DNA of 64,000 nt from JAVBQG01 sp031549185 (lineage in GTDB: Bacteria; Synergistota; Synergistia; Synergistales; Synergistaceae): positions 1 through 64,000 of the forward strand of contig JAVBQG010000043.1 in NCBI GenBank assembly GCA_031549185.1, given 5' to 3'. Below, piece by piece: positions 34,395-43,398 of the stretch. The number at the start of each line of letters is the position of its first letter. The stretch's first letter is position 1. The position numbers and the translations under genes are program-made. The notes under the pieces are model-generated. The model was not told the origin of the DNA, did no database searches, and saw nothing but the letters and a program-made list of their open reading frames with translations.

Positions 34395-35663
34395 TTAGCG
34401 AAAACCGAAAAATCTGTCCAATACGATGCTTGCCGCACTGCGAACGGACAGATGATTGTAGTCGTCCTTGCCTCCCATGATCGGCGCGAGAACAGCCGAA
34501 GAACATTCGATCACATCTTCGTGCAACCCCCAGCCCGTACCGAAGAGAAAGGCGACCGGGGCATCCAGTCGAAGCATCTCCCGTTTCAAGCCCAACCAGT
34601 GAGTCGCGCGATCGTTTATCCGCGCCGTCGTCGCGACGGTAAAGGGCCGCGTTTTTTCCCGCTCGGCGATCCAGCCAAGCGCCCGGTCGAGCGAGGCAAA
34701 AGTCTTGATCAGTTTCATTGCCTCGCATCTGTCCGGATTGAAACCGGCCCCATAGCCCGAGACCCAGTGATCGGCCACCTTTTTGATCATCTCCCGTTGT
34801 GGAGTCAGAGGGTTTACGATCAGGTACTTCTTCACGCCATACGTTCTGCAGGCTCGCGCAATATCGTGCAGGTCCATGCCCGTGATCGCCGTGGTGCTTT
34901 TGTCTCCGTTCTTGTCCAGCACCGGGTGATGAATCTGAAGCACATAGACGCCCTTTCCAAGATACGGCATGACGTTCGCCCTTGCGACGATATCCGGCCG
35001 GCGCGCGAGTGTTCGCGAGACCGCCTCTTTGCGCCTGTACGATTCGATCTCCGCGTGATCTCCACCCAGCAAGACCTGCGGCACCTCGTCGCCCTCGAAA
35101 TCTGCGGGGCGCGTGTAGTGAGAGTGATCGAGCATTCCGGAAAAAAACGAATCCTCTTCCACCGCCCGCTCCCTGCCGACGACGCCCTTCACAAGACGAG
35201 AGACCGCGTCGACGATCGCGAGCGCCGGAAGCTCCCCGCCCGTAAGCACGAAATCGCCCATCGAGGCCTCCAGATCCACGTTCCTTTGAATAAAGCGCTC
35301 GTCCACGCCCTCATAATGGCCGCAGACGATCACCAGCCGTTTCGTGCTCGAAACTCTGTACAGATCCTCGATCATCTCCTGGTGTACCTGCACGCCCTGC
35401 GGGCTCGGATAGACGACGTAACGTTCGTCCTTCGGCGCAATCGCGTCCAGTGCGTCCTCCAGGGGGCCAGGCATCAAAACCATACCGCCGCCGCCGAAGC
35501 TGTAGTCGTCGATCTGACGGTAGTCGCCGGATGCGTAATCCCGCATGTCGACGACCGAAACCTCGAGCCTGCCCGAACGAACGCCTCTACCCAGAACGCT
35601 GGTATCGAGGTAACTCCGCACCAGATCGGGGAAAGCCGTGACGACGGAAATCAGGATGTTCAA
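34395..35663 (-). CDS. trmD: tRNA (guanine-N1)-methyltransferase fused to a second SPOUT-type methyltransferase domain
   Basis: 422 residues against about 240 for ordinary TrmD. Residues 1 to about 235 are TrmD: YSFGGGGMVLMPGPLEDAL, VIVCGHYEGVDERF, SMGDFVLTGGELPALAIVDA (SAM trefoil knot), LDHSHYTRPADFEG and the C-terminal helical domain RRKEAVSRTLARRPDI. Residues about 240-422 (VLQIHHPVLDKNGDKSTTAI to the end, with FGTGWGLHEDVIECSSAVLAPI) look like the RNA methyltransferase family found beside trmD in Thermotogales. TrmD makes m1G37 in tRNA. TTG start in a TTGA overlap with the rimM stop. I see no frameshift that would split it. Confidence 0.92.
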   Translation of the reverse strand: MNILISVVTAFPDLVRSYLDTSVLGRGVRSGRLEVSVVDMRDYASGDYRQIDDYSFGGGGMVLMPGPLEDALDAIAPKDERYVVYPSPQGVQVHQEMIEDLYRVSSTKRLVIVCGHYEGVDERFIQRNVDLEASMGDFVLTGGELPALAIVDAVSRLVKGVVGRERAVEEDSFFSGMLDHSHYTRPADFEGDEVPQVLLGGDHAEIESYRRKEAVSRTLARRPDIVARANVMPYLGKGVYVLQIHHPVLDKNGDKSTTAITGMDLHDIARACRTYGVKKYLIVNPLTPQREMIKKVADHWVSGYGAGFNPDRCEAMKLIKTFASLDRALGWIAEREKTRPFTVATTARINDRATHWLGLKREMLRLDAPVAFLFGTGWGLHEDVIECSSAVLAPIMGGKDDYNHLSVRSAASIVLDRFFGFR

Positions 35664-36214
35664 TCCCAGAGGCCTTCGATCAGCGACACTCTCATCAAAC
35701 CGGCTTCGACGTCGATCTCTCGCACGATGTCTGCAATCGCCGGAATGATCTTTGTCTCGTCGTTCGGTGTGCGAACCTGATAGAGATCGCTGCTCCCGGT
35801 CGACATGACGTCTTCGATTTTGCCAAGGTGCTCGCCGCTTTCGGCATTGATTACGCTCAACCCGATCAACGAATCGATCCAGTACTCGCCCTCCGGCAGT
35901 TCGACCCGTTCATCCGGCGCAACCGTGATTCTATACCCGGAAAGCTCCTCCGCCCGATCCCGATCCGTAATACCGACGGCGGCGACGAGAATCTGCCCTT
36001 TGCCCTCGTGTCCCGAGACCTTCAGGACTTCGAGTACGCGGTACGGTTTTCCAGGTTTTTCGATATACAGTTTTTTCATATCGAAAAACCGCTCGGGATA
36101 ATCCGTCAAAGGATGAACCCGAAAGGTACCCTTTACGCCGTGCGCACCGACGATGGTGCCGACAAGAATACGCCCTGGTGCACCGTCTTTTTGGGGATCA
36201 CGCGAGGTCGACAT
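35660..36214 (-). CDS. rimM: 16S rRNA processing protein RimM
   Basis: 184 residues. ILVGTIVGAHGVKGTFRVHPLTDYPERF is the N-terminal RimM beta barrel and YWIDSLIGLSVINAESGEHLGKI plus IIPAIADIVREIDVEAGLMRV the PRC-barrel half. It aids maturation of the 30S head. The ATG at 36214 overlaps the end of khpA by 17 bases; the longer frame starting at 36307 is khpA overlap. The operon position between khpA and trmD is standard. Confidence 0.95.
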   Translation of the reverse strand: MSTSRDPQKDGAPGRILVGTIVGAHGVKGTFRVHPLTDYPERFFDMKKLYIEKPGKPYRVLEVLKVSGHEGKGQILVAAVGITDRDRAEELSGYRITVAPDERVELPEGEYWIDSLIGLSVINAESGEHLGKIEDVMSTGSSDLYQVRTPNDETKIIPAIADIVREIDVEAGLMRVSLIEGLWD

Positions 36215-36437
36215 CCACTTTTTCGCCCGGTTTGACCGCAGCCGCTTTCGCCACCAGCCTGATCGCGTTGATGGTGGCTCCGCGCTTGCCGATGACCCGC
36301 CCGACATCCTCCGAAGCCGTGGAAATCGTGACCATCACGGCACCCGCGTCATTACGCTCGCTCGTCACTTCGACCCTGTCAGGCTCGTTGACCAGCCGGC
36401 GGACCATATACTCCACAATGCTGCCATAATCCGGCAT
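36198..36437 (-). CDS. khpA: KH-domain RNA-binding protein KhpA
   Basis: 79 residues, one KH domain, with VGRVIGKRGATINAIRLVAKAA containing the GxxG RNA-binding loop (GKRG). The small protein typically pairs with KhpB/Jag and affects cell wall synthesis and RNA metabolism. It lies 15 bases after rpsP, its usual place. Confidence 0.94.
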   Translation of the reverse strand: MPDYGSIVEYMVRRLVNEPDRVEVTSERNDAGAVMVTISTASEDVGRVIGKRGATINAIRLVAKAAAVKPGEKVDVDLA

Positions 36438-36452
36438 GGTATATTTCTTACC

Positions 36453-36731
36453 TTACTCGGCCTTGGCGGCCTTGCCCTCGTTGAACCTGTCCCACACACC
36501 CACCTTGCGGAGCAGCGCCCGCGCTGTATCCGACGGGATAGCGCCGTTTTTCAGCCAGTGCATTGCGCGCTCCTCGTCCACCTTCACGTCCGCGGGGTCG
36601 GTCATCGGGTTGTAGGTTCCCAACATCTCGATAAAGCGACCGTCCCTGGGAGAACGGGAATCCGCCACCACCAGACGATAGAACGGTGCCTTCTTCTTAC
36701 CATGCCGCGCCAAACGAATACGAACTGCCAT
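36453..36731 (-). CDS. rpsP: 30S ribosomal protein S16
   Basis: 92 residues: MAVRIRLARHGKKKAPFYRL, VVADSRSPRDGRFIEMLGTYNP, then the GAIPSDTARALLRKVGV helix. These are diagnostic of S16. AGGAGGTG lies about ten bases upstream. The 91-base gap to ffh holds A/T-rich sequence with a possible secondary -10 (TATTAT, minus strand) but no clear terminator. Confidence 0.97.
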   Translation of the reverse strand: MAVRIRLARHGKKKAPFYRLVVADSRSPRDGRFIEMLGTYNPMTDPADVKVDEERAMHWLKNGAIPSDTARALLRKVGVWDRFNEGKAAKAE

Positions 36732-36822
36732 GTGTTCTACACACCTCCTGTATAATAAAACCGTGGATCTACCGACGGCTTTGGAAAAACCGATTGAACC
36801 ATGTGTACAACCGGCGTTCTCT

Positions 36823-38178
36823 CTACCCTTTGAAGAGGTTCTTCATCACGCCCGGGATCTTCATCGCTTTCGGGCTCATCTTACCGAACTTTCCGAGCGA
36901 TTTCATCATGGTCTTCATCTGTTCGTACTGCGCGAGCACCTGGTTGACCATCTGAACGCTTGTACCCGATCCCTCCGCGATGCGGCGACGCCTGCCTCCT
37001 TTGATAATCTCCGGCGAGCGGCGTTCCTTCCTCGTCATCGAGAGGATGATCGCCTCGGTGTACTTGACACGAGAGAGATCGAGATCCGCTCCTTTGAGCG
37101 CCTTCGCGCCTCCTGGGATCGGCAACATCTCGAGCACTTTATCGAGCGGTCCCAGCTTCTTGATCTGCTGCAAATGAAGAAGCATATCTTCCATGGTGAA
37201 TTTATTTTTTTTCAGGCTCTCGGCCAGGCGCTCGGCGTCCGCCTCGCTGGTCGACATCTCGAGCTTTTCCATCAGGCCCATCATGTCGCCCATGCCCATG
37301 ATGCGCTGTGCCATGCGTTTGGAGTCGAACAGCTCGAGGTCCTCCACCCGCTCGCCCATGCCCGCCAGCTTGATCGGAACGCCGGTCGCGCTCCTGATCG
37401 CGAGCGCAGGACCGCCGCGGGCGTCGCCGTCCAGTTTCGTGAGAATCGTCCCCGTCAGCCCGAGTCGCTCGTGAAAGACGCGGGAGACCTCGACCGCCTC
37501 CTGCCCGGTCATGGAGTCGACGACGAGCAGAATTTCAAACGGGGGGACGGACGCTTTCATCGACTCCAGTTCCGCCATCAGCTCGTCGTCGAGCTGCAGG
37601 CGCCCCGCCGTGTCGAGCAAAATCAAATCGCAGAGATGATCCTCGGCATAAACAAGGGATTTGCGCGCCACCGCCACGGGGTCCGTCTGCCCCGCCTCGG
37701 GGCCGAAGAACGCGATGCCCGCCTTTTCGGCCAGCATACGCAGCTGATCGACCGCGGCGGGCCTGCGAAGGTCGCAGGCCACGACGAGCGGCTTGTGCGA
37801 TTTGGACATCCTCTTCGCGATCTTGACGGTCGTCGTCGTCTTGCCCGAACCCTGCAGTCCAACCATCATATAGACGGTGGGCGGCTTCGGAGATATCGCG
37901 AGCGGCTCGGGCTCCTTGCCCATGATTTTGATCAGTTCTTCGTAGACGATCGTGGCAACCTGCTGCGCGGGCGTGATCGAATTCAAGACATCGGCGCCGG
38001 TCGCGCGAACTTTGATCGCCTCGACCAGATCCTTCACGACTTTATAGTTGACGTCCGCCTCCAGCAGAGCGCGGCGAACCTCCCTCAAGGCCTCGCCCAC
38101 ATCCTCCGCCGTCAGCTTACCCTTGCCCCTCAGGGAGGAAAACACATTTTCAAATCGTTCCTTGAGCGCTTCAAACAT
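36823..38178 (-). CDS. ffh: Signal recognition particle GTPase Ffh
   Basis: 451 residues. N domain (FEALKERFENVFSSLRGKGKL), G domain with GLQGSGKTTTTVKIA (P-loop), DLRRPAAVDQL, LDTAGRLQLDDEL, TKLDGDARGGPALAI and an M domain rich in Met (about 300-451: MGMGDMMGLMEKLEM, GSGTSVQMVNQVLAQYEQM). It binds signal sequences with 4.5S RNA and delivers ribosomes to FtsY. Start at the ATG at 38178, overlapping the ylxM stop by eight bases, with GAGGGGGAG upstream. Confidence 0.97.
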   Translation of the reverse strand: MFEALKERFENVFSSLRGKGKLTAEDVGEALREVRRALLEADVNYKVVKDLVEAIKVRATGADVLNSITPAQQVATIVYEELIKIMGKEPEPLAISPKPPTVYMMVGLQGSGKTTTTVKIAKRMSKSHKPLVVACDLRRPAAVDQLRMLAEKAGIAFFGPEAGQTDPVAVARKSLVYAEDHLCDLILLDTAGRLQLDDELMAELESMKASVPPFEILLVVDSMTGQEAVEVSRVFHERLGLTGTILTKLDGDARGGPALAIRSATGVPIKLAGMGERVEDLELFDSKRMAQRIMGMGDMMGLMEKLEMSTSEADAERLAESLKKNKFTMEDMLLHLQQIKKLGPLDKVLEMLPIPGGAKALKGADLDLSRVKYTEAIILSMTRKERRSPEIIKGGRRRRIAEGSGTSVQMVNQVLAQYEQMKTMMKSLGKFGKMSPKAMKIPGVMKNLFKG

Positions 38179-38536
38179 CTGCGGACTCCCCCTCAAATAC
38201 GAGCAATTTCGTCATTTTTCGTGCCAAATCCGGCGGCAAAACCGAGCGATTGTTTTCGACGAGATCCAGCAATGCTTTCTGCCGCTCCTTCATCGCAAAC
38301 AAACCCAGATTCCCTTCGATCTCCTCGAGGAGGTCGCGGGAGCGTCGAATCAAATCGTGCGCCCCCTGCCTGGTCATGCCCAGCTCTTCGCCGAGCTCCG
38401 CGACAGACAGGTCTCCCCGGAGCATCAATTCGCACGAGATGCGCTGTTTTTCCGTCAGCAGGGATGAGTAAAGATCGAAAAGTTCTCCAAAACGAACGCG
38501 CTGTTCGAGCAAAAAATCGTCCTGTAAAACCGACAC
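38171..38536 (-). CDS. ylxM: YlxM-type helix-turn-helix protein (SRP operon)
   Basis: 121 residues with a sigma-70-region-4-like helix-turn-helix (RGDLSVAELGEELGMTRQGAHDLIRRS). The YlxM/p13 family is co-transcribed with ffh in many Firmicutes and related bacteria and is thought to modulate SRP function. GTG start at 38536 with GGAGGG eight bases upstream. First gene of the operon, directly behind a near-consensus promoter. Confidence 0.9.
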   Translation of the reverse strand: MSVLQDDFLLEQRVRFGELFDLYSSLLTEKQRISCELMLRGDLSVAELGEELGMTRQGAHDLIRRSRDLLEEIEGNLGLFAMKERQKALLDLVENNRSVLPPDLARKMTKLLVFEGESADV

Positions 38537-38560
38537 GATACATCCCTCCGCAACGAAGGG

Positions 38561-38589
38561 ATTATAGGGGAAGGGGGAAATTTCGTCAA
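38561..38589 (-). promoter_or_regulatory. Strong sigma-70 promoter of the ylxM-ffh-...-rplS operon
   Basis: Minus strand TTGACG (38584-38589), exactly 17 bases, TATAAT (38561-38566). Start expected near 38554, giving an about 18-base leader to ylxM. Confidence 0.88.
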
Positions 38590-38609
38590 GTAAAATTCTT
38601 TACACGTTT

Positions 38610-39713
38610 TCAGCGTCTGCCATTCCTCTTTTTCACGACTTCCTCATAGTGGAGCGGCGCCTCTCGTCCATCCAGAACCCGCATCGCAGCTCCCGCCATG
38701 GCGCGCAGTTCGTCCTCCCCCGGGTAGATCAGCACTTTGGCAATCCAATCGATCCGTTCCTCTATAACACCCACAAAAATAACGTCGTGCGCGCAGCCAC
38801 CGGTGATGATGATCGCGTCAACACGTCCCTTTAAAACAACGGCCTGCGAGGCGATCTCCTGGGCGATCTGATAGGTCATCGAGCGATATATCAGGGAGGC
38901 AAGCGCGTCACCGTGCACGAGACGGTTGGCGAGCTGCAGCAGATCGTCCGTTCCGATATAGTCCGCCATGCCGCCAAAGTGGCCGACCTTTCGCGCCAGT
39001 TCGTCCGCGGGCCACATCCCGCTGTACGCCATGCGGATCAACTCGGAGGCCGGAACCCCGCCGCAGCGCCCCGGCGAAAGCGGGCCGCGTTCATTTGCAT
39101 TTGCAAGATCCACCACCCGGCCGTCACGATGCGCACAGATCGAAAAGCTCTTGCCTAGATGGGCAACGACGACGGAAATCGATTCGAAGGGGATGCCGAG
39201 CTCGTCCGATGCCCTGTGAACCGCTTCTTTGATGTTGAGTGCATGCATCTTCCTGCCGAACTGCAGCTCCGGCACGCCTGACAGTTTCGAAACAGGGTCG
39301 AATTCGTCCGTGGAAAGAGGAGCGGCTACGTATGCCCGCGTCCGGTGTTGGCGGGCCAAGGCATCGGCCAGCGATGCCCCGAGGTCGGTCGGGTGGTCGA
39401 AGGGTTCCGGTATCCGCAGCCTGTCGATAAGCGCTTTATCGACTGCGTAGACGCCACCCGGCACTTCGCCGGGCACGCCGGCCGGGCCGATGACTGCGTC
39501 GAGAGAGGCAAACTCGGTTCCTTCGCCCACCTCGGATAAAATTTCTTCGACTGCGCGAAGGCGATGGCTCCACTGGGAGGCGACAGAATCGAATTTGCGC
39601 AGCTCCTCTTCGTCATGTCGAATTTCCCGACGCATCTTCTGCTCAGTACCGAGAAAAAAACCGATTTGCGTGGCGTTTTTCTTAGGATAAACGGTCAAGA
39701 TTTTAAAACTCAT
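38610..39713 (-). CDS. Butyrate kinase family protein (second copy)
   Basis: 367 residues, clearly the same ASKHA kinase family as the gene at 10876: ILTVYPKKNATQIGFFLG, GPAGVPGEVPGGVYAVD, VVAHLGKSFSICAHRDGRVVDLANAN, GRCGGVPASELIRM, GHFGGMADYIGTDDLLQLANR, YPGEDELRAMAGAAM. It differs strongly from the first copy, so a different acid (isobutyrate, isovalerate, propionate) or a regulated isoform is possible. ATG at 39713 with GGGGG eight bases upstream. No phosphotransacylase is adjacent. It stops 21 bases before the -35 of the ylxM promoter. Confidence 0.87.
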   Translation of the reverse strand: MSFKILTVYPKKNATQIGFFLGTEQKMRREIRHDEEELRKFDSVASQWSHRLRAVEEILSEVGEGTEFASLDAVIGPAGVPGEVPGGVYAVDKALIDRLRIPEPFDHPTDLGASLADALARQHRTRAYVAAPLSTDEFDPVSKLSGVPELQFGRKMHALNIKEAVHRASDELGIPFESISVVVAHLGKSFSICAHRDGRVVDLANANERGPLSPGRCGGVPASELIRMAYSGMWPADELARKVGHFGGMADYIGTDDLLQLANRLVHGDALASLIYRSMTYQIAQEIASQAVVLKGRVDAIIITGGCAHDVIFVGVIEERIDWIAKVLIYPGEDELRAMAGAAMRVLDGREAPLHYEEVVKKRNGRR

Positions 39714-39841
39714 GCGGATTCCCCCAGTGCCTCGTCGGTCTTCGTCCGGCCATTTTAGCATCGGGGGAGCGACACAAACCACGGGATTTGCCGTATACTT
39801 CTCTATAAGCACAAACATTTACCCGAGGAGGTCCTCATATA

Positions 39842-40681
39842 ATGTCCATCTGTTACTACGAAAGAAAATTCCGCCCCACTTCCGAGTGCGGATTACCCGT
39901 CACCGATCTTGCGATCCAGCGCGGCGTGGGCGTATTCGACAGCATTCGCATATACAGGCATAAGGCCTTTGCCCTGAGCGAACACCTGGAGCGCCTCGCG
40001 AAAAGCGCCGAAGGAGCCCGCATCCAATACGGGGACATCGTCGAAAAGATGTTCGAAATCATTCGCGAGGGAGCAGCTCGCCCGGACTGCCCGAATGGCG
40101 GAGAGTGTCTCGCGAAGCCGTACATCACGGGAGGAGACGTCAATCAGACCGGCAGGTTCCCCCACCCTCGTTTCTTTATCATATTTGAAGACGGAGGCTC
40201 TCTCAGCCCCGAGGAGTACAAGGCCGGCGTCGCCCTCCAGCCGACGGCGGAGGGACGTCCGTATCCGCTGATCAAAACCACCAACTACCTGGTCGGCCTG
40301 ATGCAGTGCACGGACATGAGCGACGTACTGGAGTGCCTGTATTGTCCCGATGGAGAGATTACTGAGACGCTGCGCAGCTCCTTCTTCCTCTGCAAGGATG
40401 GGAAAATTATCACCGCTCCCATCGGGCGTGTCCTTGGAGGCGTGACGCGCAACATAATCCTTCAGCTGGCGCTGGAAAACGGGTTCAAAATTGAGGAACG
40501 CTGCCCGCTTGTCTCGGAGCTGGACTCGGCGGACGAGGCTTTCGTGACCAGCTCGTGGAAGGAAGTCATGCCCGTCGTCAGGATCGGAGATAAGAGGGTC
40601 GGGAGCGGAAAACCCGGGCCAGTGGCAATGCACTTGCAAAAAATCTTCCGTGCGTCGATGGATCGGTGGCTGGACAAATAA
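39842..40681 (+). CDS. Class IV aminotransferase (branched-chain aminotransferase or aminodeoxychorismate lyase type)
   Basis: 279 residues of PLP fold type IV. VFDSIRIYRHKAFALSEHLERLAKSA near 31, the lysine in YPLIKTTNYLVGLM (about 141-145) and ETLRSSFFLCKDGKIITAP then GVTRNIILQLA mark the cofactor site. Substrate class cannot be separated by eye; D-amino-acid transaminase is a third option. GAGGAGG lies about 11 bases upstream. It is divergent from the second butyrate kinase, which would fit branched-chain amino-acid fermentation. Confidence 0.85.
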   Translation: MSICYYERKFRPTSECGLPVTDLAIQRGVGVFDSIRIYRHKAFALSEHLERLAKSAEGARIQYGDIVEKMFEIIREGAARPDCPNGGECLAKPYITGGDVNQTGRFPHPRFFIIFEDGGSLSPEEYKAGVALQPTAEGRPYPLIKTTNYLVGLMQCTDMSDVLECLYCPDGEITETLRSSFFLCKDGKIITAPIGRVLGGVTRNIILQLALENGFKIEERCPLVSELDSADEAFVTSSWKEVMPVVRIGDKRVGSGKPGPVAMHLQKIFRASMDRWLDK

Positions 40682-40685
40682 AACC

Positions 40686-41651
40686 TCAATCCTGTGGCTC
40701 GAGGGAGACCCCCACCGATTCGTAAAAACGCCACCGGTCCTTTCCCTCCCATTTTGCGGCATACATGGCAGCGTCTGCTTTGCGCGAAAGCGTTTCTATG
40801 TCGAGGCCGTCCCTGGGATATCGGCTCACGCCCAGGGACGCGCTTACCGACAGACGAAAACCGTTTACTTTGAAGGGTCTGGAGAGCGCCTGCAACATCC
40901 GCCACAACAAATTTTCCAGTGCGGAATCCGATTTCAACTCGGGCAAAAAAATCATAAATTCATCGCCACCCAGGCGGGCAACGGTATCGTACTCCCTTAC
41001 CTCGGCCACGAGGCGTTCCGCTGTCGCGATCAGAAGCCCATCTCCTATTTCGTGTCCGTACCGATCGTTTATATCCTTAAAATTGTCGAGATCGACAAAT
41101 ACAACGGCCCCCTCCGCTCCGTCACGTTTGGCGTGAGCCAACGCCACCTTCGCGCGGTCGCGGAAAAGCGTCCGGTTCGGCAACTTTGTGAGCGGATCGT
41201 GCGTCGCCTGATGGCGCAGCTGATCCTCCAGGTTCTTCTGCTGCGTGATGTCCGTCAAAGTCAACACGAAACCACCGGAGGGCAGGGGATTGTAGAGCGC
41301 GTGTATCCAGCTTTTGGAACCATCCAAACCATCGACCGGTATCTCCTGAACAAAACGCTCGCCCTTCCGCGTTCGCTCGTAAAATTGATCTCGTTCTTTT
41401 ACGCTCCAACCGAAACGGGGGGCAACTGCTGCCAGGACTGCGCTGAAATCTTGCCCCATCACTGAGTCGTCAACGCCAAAAGCAGAGTAATACACGCTGT
41501 TGACGGTATCGATAATCCCGTTTCTGTCCACCACGACAATACCGTGTGCGATATTCGCAAGAATTTCCCGCAAGAAGGTGTGGGGTTTATCGTCGCCAAT
41601 GTTGAAATTTCTATCCGTTTCGCCTGTCGAAGCAGCGCCCGGCGCCGTCAT
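40686..41651 (-). CDS. PAS-GGDEF diguanylate cyclase
   Basis: 321 residues. A PAS domain (about 26-140: ILANIAHGIVVVDRNGIIDT ... LTLTDITQQKNLEDQL) precedes a GGDEF domain starting HDPLTKLPNRTLFRDR. The active loop is ARLGGDEF, and REYD five residues before it is an inhibitory RxxD I-site, so an active, feedback-inhibited cyclase is predicted. It makes cyclic di-GMP. No membrane segment; the PAS would sense a cytoplasmic signal. It converges on the class IV gene with a four-base gap and no visible terminator. Confidence 0.93.
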   Translation of the reverse strand: MTAPGAASTGETDRNFNIGDDKPHTFLREILANIAHGIVVVDRNGIIDTVNSVYYSAFGVDDSVMGQDFSAVLAAVAPRFGWSVKERDQFYERTRKGERFVQEIPVDGLDGSKSWIHALYNPLPSGGFVLTLTDITQQKNLEDQLRHQATHDPLTKLPNRTLFRDRAKVALAHAKRDGAEGAVVFVDLDNFKDINDRYGHEIGDGLLIATAERLVAEVREYDTVARLGGDEFMIFLPELKSDSALENLLWRMLQALSRPFKVNGFRLSVSASLGVSRYPRDGLDIETLSRKADAAMYAAKWEGKDRWRFYESVGVSLEPQD

Positions 41652-41874
41652 TCACTCCACCTCGTTTTCGTGCTCGCCCAATCGAAAGCAAAAACGATTT
41701 TCGATCCGATCGAACTAATTACTCGAAAAAATATATTTCGTATCATCTATCAAAAAAACCACCGTTGTCAATCGTCAGAGGCCGATACGAAGGATACACA
41801 TAAAAAATTCCCCTTCTCCCGCTAAAAGCAAAAACGTGCTAATATCCTTATTTATAAGCGGGGGGATAAGCGTC
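41652..41874. promoter_or_regulatory. Divergent AT-rich region upstream of the diguanylate cyclase and the trk operon
   Basis: Rightward, TGCTAATAT at 41837-41845 is an extended -10 without a clear -35; the ribosome site GGGGGGAT follows at about 41860-41866. Leftward, several T-rich words but no convincing promoter pair. No small gene is seen. Confidence 0.35.
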
Positions 41875-43362
41875 TTGAGAATAAAGTGCGCTTTGAAATT
41901 TCTCGGTTTTTTCACTCTAATCATTTCAATGTGGATGCTCTGCCCGCTACTTTACTCTCAGGCAAGCGGACAATCGGTGGATTCGCCCGCTTTTATAAAG
42001 GCAATTGCCGTCGGCCTCTCGCTGTCCGCGATTCTCTATGCCGTATCCCGAAAGGCGGATATGAACAAGATGGGCACGAGAGAGGCGTTCGCGTCCGTCA
42101 CTCTCTCTTGGATCATTGCCTCCGCGATCGGCGCCCTTCCCTATTTCATACACGGATCAGCCCCAACCTACGCGGACGCTTTTTTCGAGGCGATGTCCGG
42201 ATTTACCACGACGGGCTCCACGATCTTAACGGACATGGAATCGCTGCCGCACGGCCTGCTTCTGTGGCGCGACCTTACGCACTGGCTCGGCGGCATGGGC
42301 ATCATCGTTCTCACGCTCACGATCATGCCGCTGCTGGGCATCGGAGGTTTTCAGCTCTTCAGCGCGGAGGCGCCGGGCTTGATCCATGAAAAGCTGACCC
42401 CTCGCGTACAGCAGACGGCCGTCATTCTCTGGTCCATCTATGTCCTGCTGACCGTTGCGGAAACGGCGCTGTTGATGCTTGGAGGAATGAGTCTTTTCGA
42501 CGCCATCACTCACTCGATGGGTACGATCGCGACAGGGGGGTTTTCCCCTCGAAACGCGAGCGTAGCACACTATCAGAGCGCCTATATCGATTGGGTAATC
42601 ACCATCTTCATGTTTTTTTCCGGCGCAAACTTTGTCCTGCACTATCAGGTCATACGGGGACGAACGCCAAAGACGTTCTTTCGCGATCCTGAATTCTGTT
42701 TCTATCTCTTCAGCGTCGGCACAATCTCCCTGCTGGTCTCCGCGGGGCTTTATTTTTCGGGAACGTACGCCGGTTTTCTCGACTCGCTCCGATACGGCTC
42801 TTTTCAGGTCGTCAGTATCGTCACGACCACAGGTTTCATATCCGCCGACTATGAACTGTGGCCTTTCTTTCCCCAGGCCCTCCTCTTTACCTGTCTCTTC
42901 CTTGGGGGTTGCGCGGGATCGACGGCGGGGGCCATCAAGCAAATTCGACTGCTGGTTTTGTGCAGGCATGTCGGAAGGCAGATACGCCGCACGTTGAGCC
43001 CGCGCGCGGTTTTACCACTGCGAGTCGGCAAGAACTCTCTCGAACTTCACCTGGTCGCGTCATGTCTGGCCTTTTTCGCGTTGTACATGCTCGTTTTTAC
43101 GGTCGGCGTCTTTTGTGTAACTCTTTTCGAACCCGATCTGCTCACTGCCATATCCGCCGTAGCCACAACACTGGGGAATGTGGGCCCTGGTTTCGGCAAG
43201 GTGGGCGGGCTGGACAACTTTTCCGGGCAGGCGGTCGCGGCCAAGTGGATTTATTCTTTCCTGATGCTCTGCGGAAGGCTGGAGTTGTATACTGTCCTCA
43301 TCCTGTTTTCGAGGGCTTTCTGGAGTGACGGAGTTATCTGGTCCGACCGCGAAAAGCGGTGA
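41875..43362 (+). CDS. trkH: TrkH-family potassium uptake channel subunit (first copy)
   Basis: 495 residues, the TrkH/KtrB fold with four pore loops: GFTTTGST, TIATGGFSP, TTTGFIS and TTLGNVGPGFG, each with the filter glycine. It forms the membrane pore gated by the TrkA ring. The start is a TTG at 41875 behind GGGGGGATAAG; the GTG at 41836 lies upstream of the ribosome site. It is first in trkH-trkA-trkH; the trkA start follows 36 bases after the stop. Confidence 0.93.
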   Translation: MRIKCALKFLGFFTLIISMWMLCPLLYSQASGQSVDSPAFIKAIAVGLSLSAILYAVSRKADMNKMGTREAFASVTLSWIIASAIGALPYFIHGSAPTYADAFFEAMSGFTTTGSTILTDMESLPHGLLLWRDLTHWLGGMGIIVLTLTIMPLLGIGGFQLFSAEAPGLIHEKLTPRVQQTAVILWSIYVLLTVAETALLMLGGMSLFDAITHSMGTIATGGFSPRNASVAHYQSAYIDWVITIFMFFSGANFVLHYQVIRGRTPKTFFRDPEFCFYLFSVGTISLLVSAGLYFSGTYAGFLDSLRYGSFQVVSIVTTTGFISADYELWPFFPQALLFTCLFLGGCAGSTAGAIKQIRLLVLCRHVGRQIRRTLSPRAVLPLRVGKNSLELHLVASCLAFFALYMLVFTVGVFCVTLFEPDLLTAISAVATTLGNVGPGFGKVGGLDNFSGQAVAAKWIYSFLMLCGRLELYTVLILFSRAFWSDGVIWSDREKR

Positions 43363-43398
43363 AGAGACGTTGATTAAGACGACGGGAGGCGGTTCGCC

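Noticed and set aside
36730..38649. 639-codon open frame on the plus strand
   Set aside because: Antisense to ffh and ylxM, both certain. His/Arg-rich composition indicates a shadow.
38610..39713. Acetate kinase as the identity of the second kinase gene
   Set aside because: Length and the GRCGG, GHFGGM and YIGTDD motifs follow the butyrate kinase branch; acetate kinases are longer and carry different motifs.
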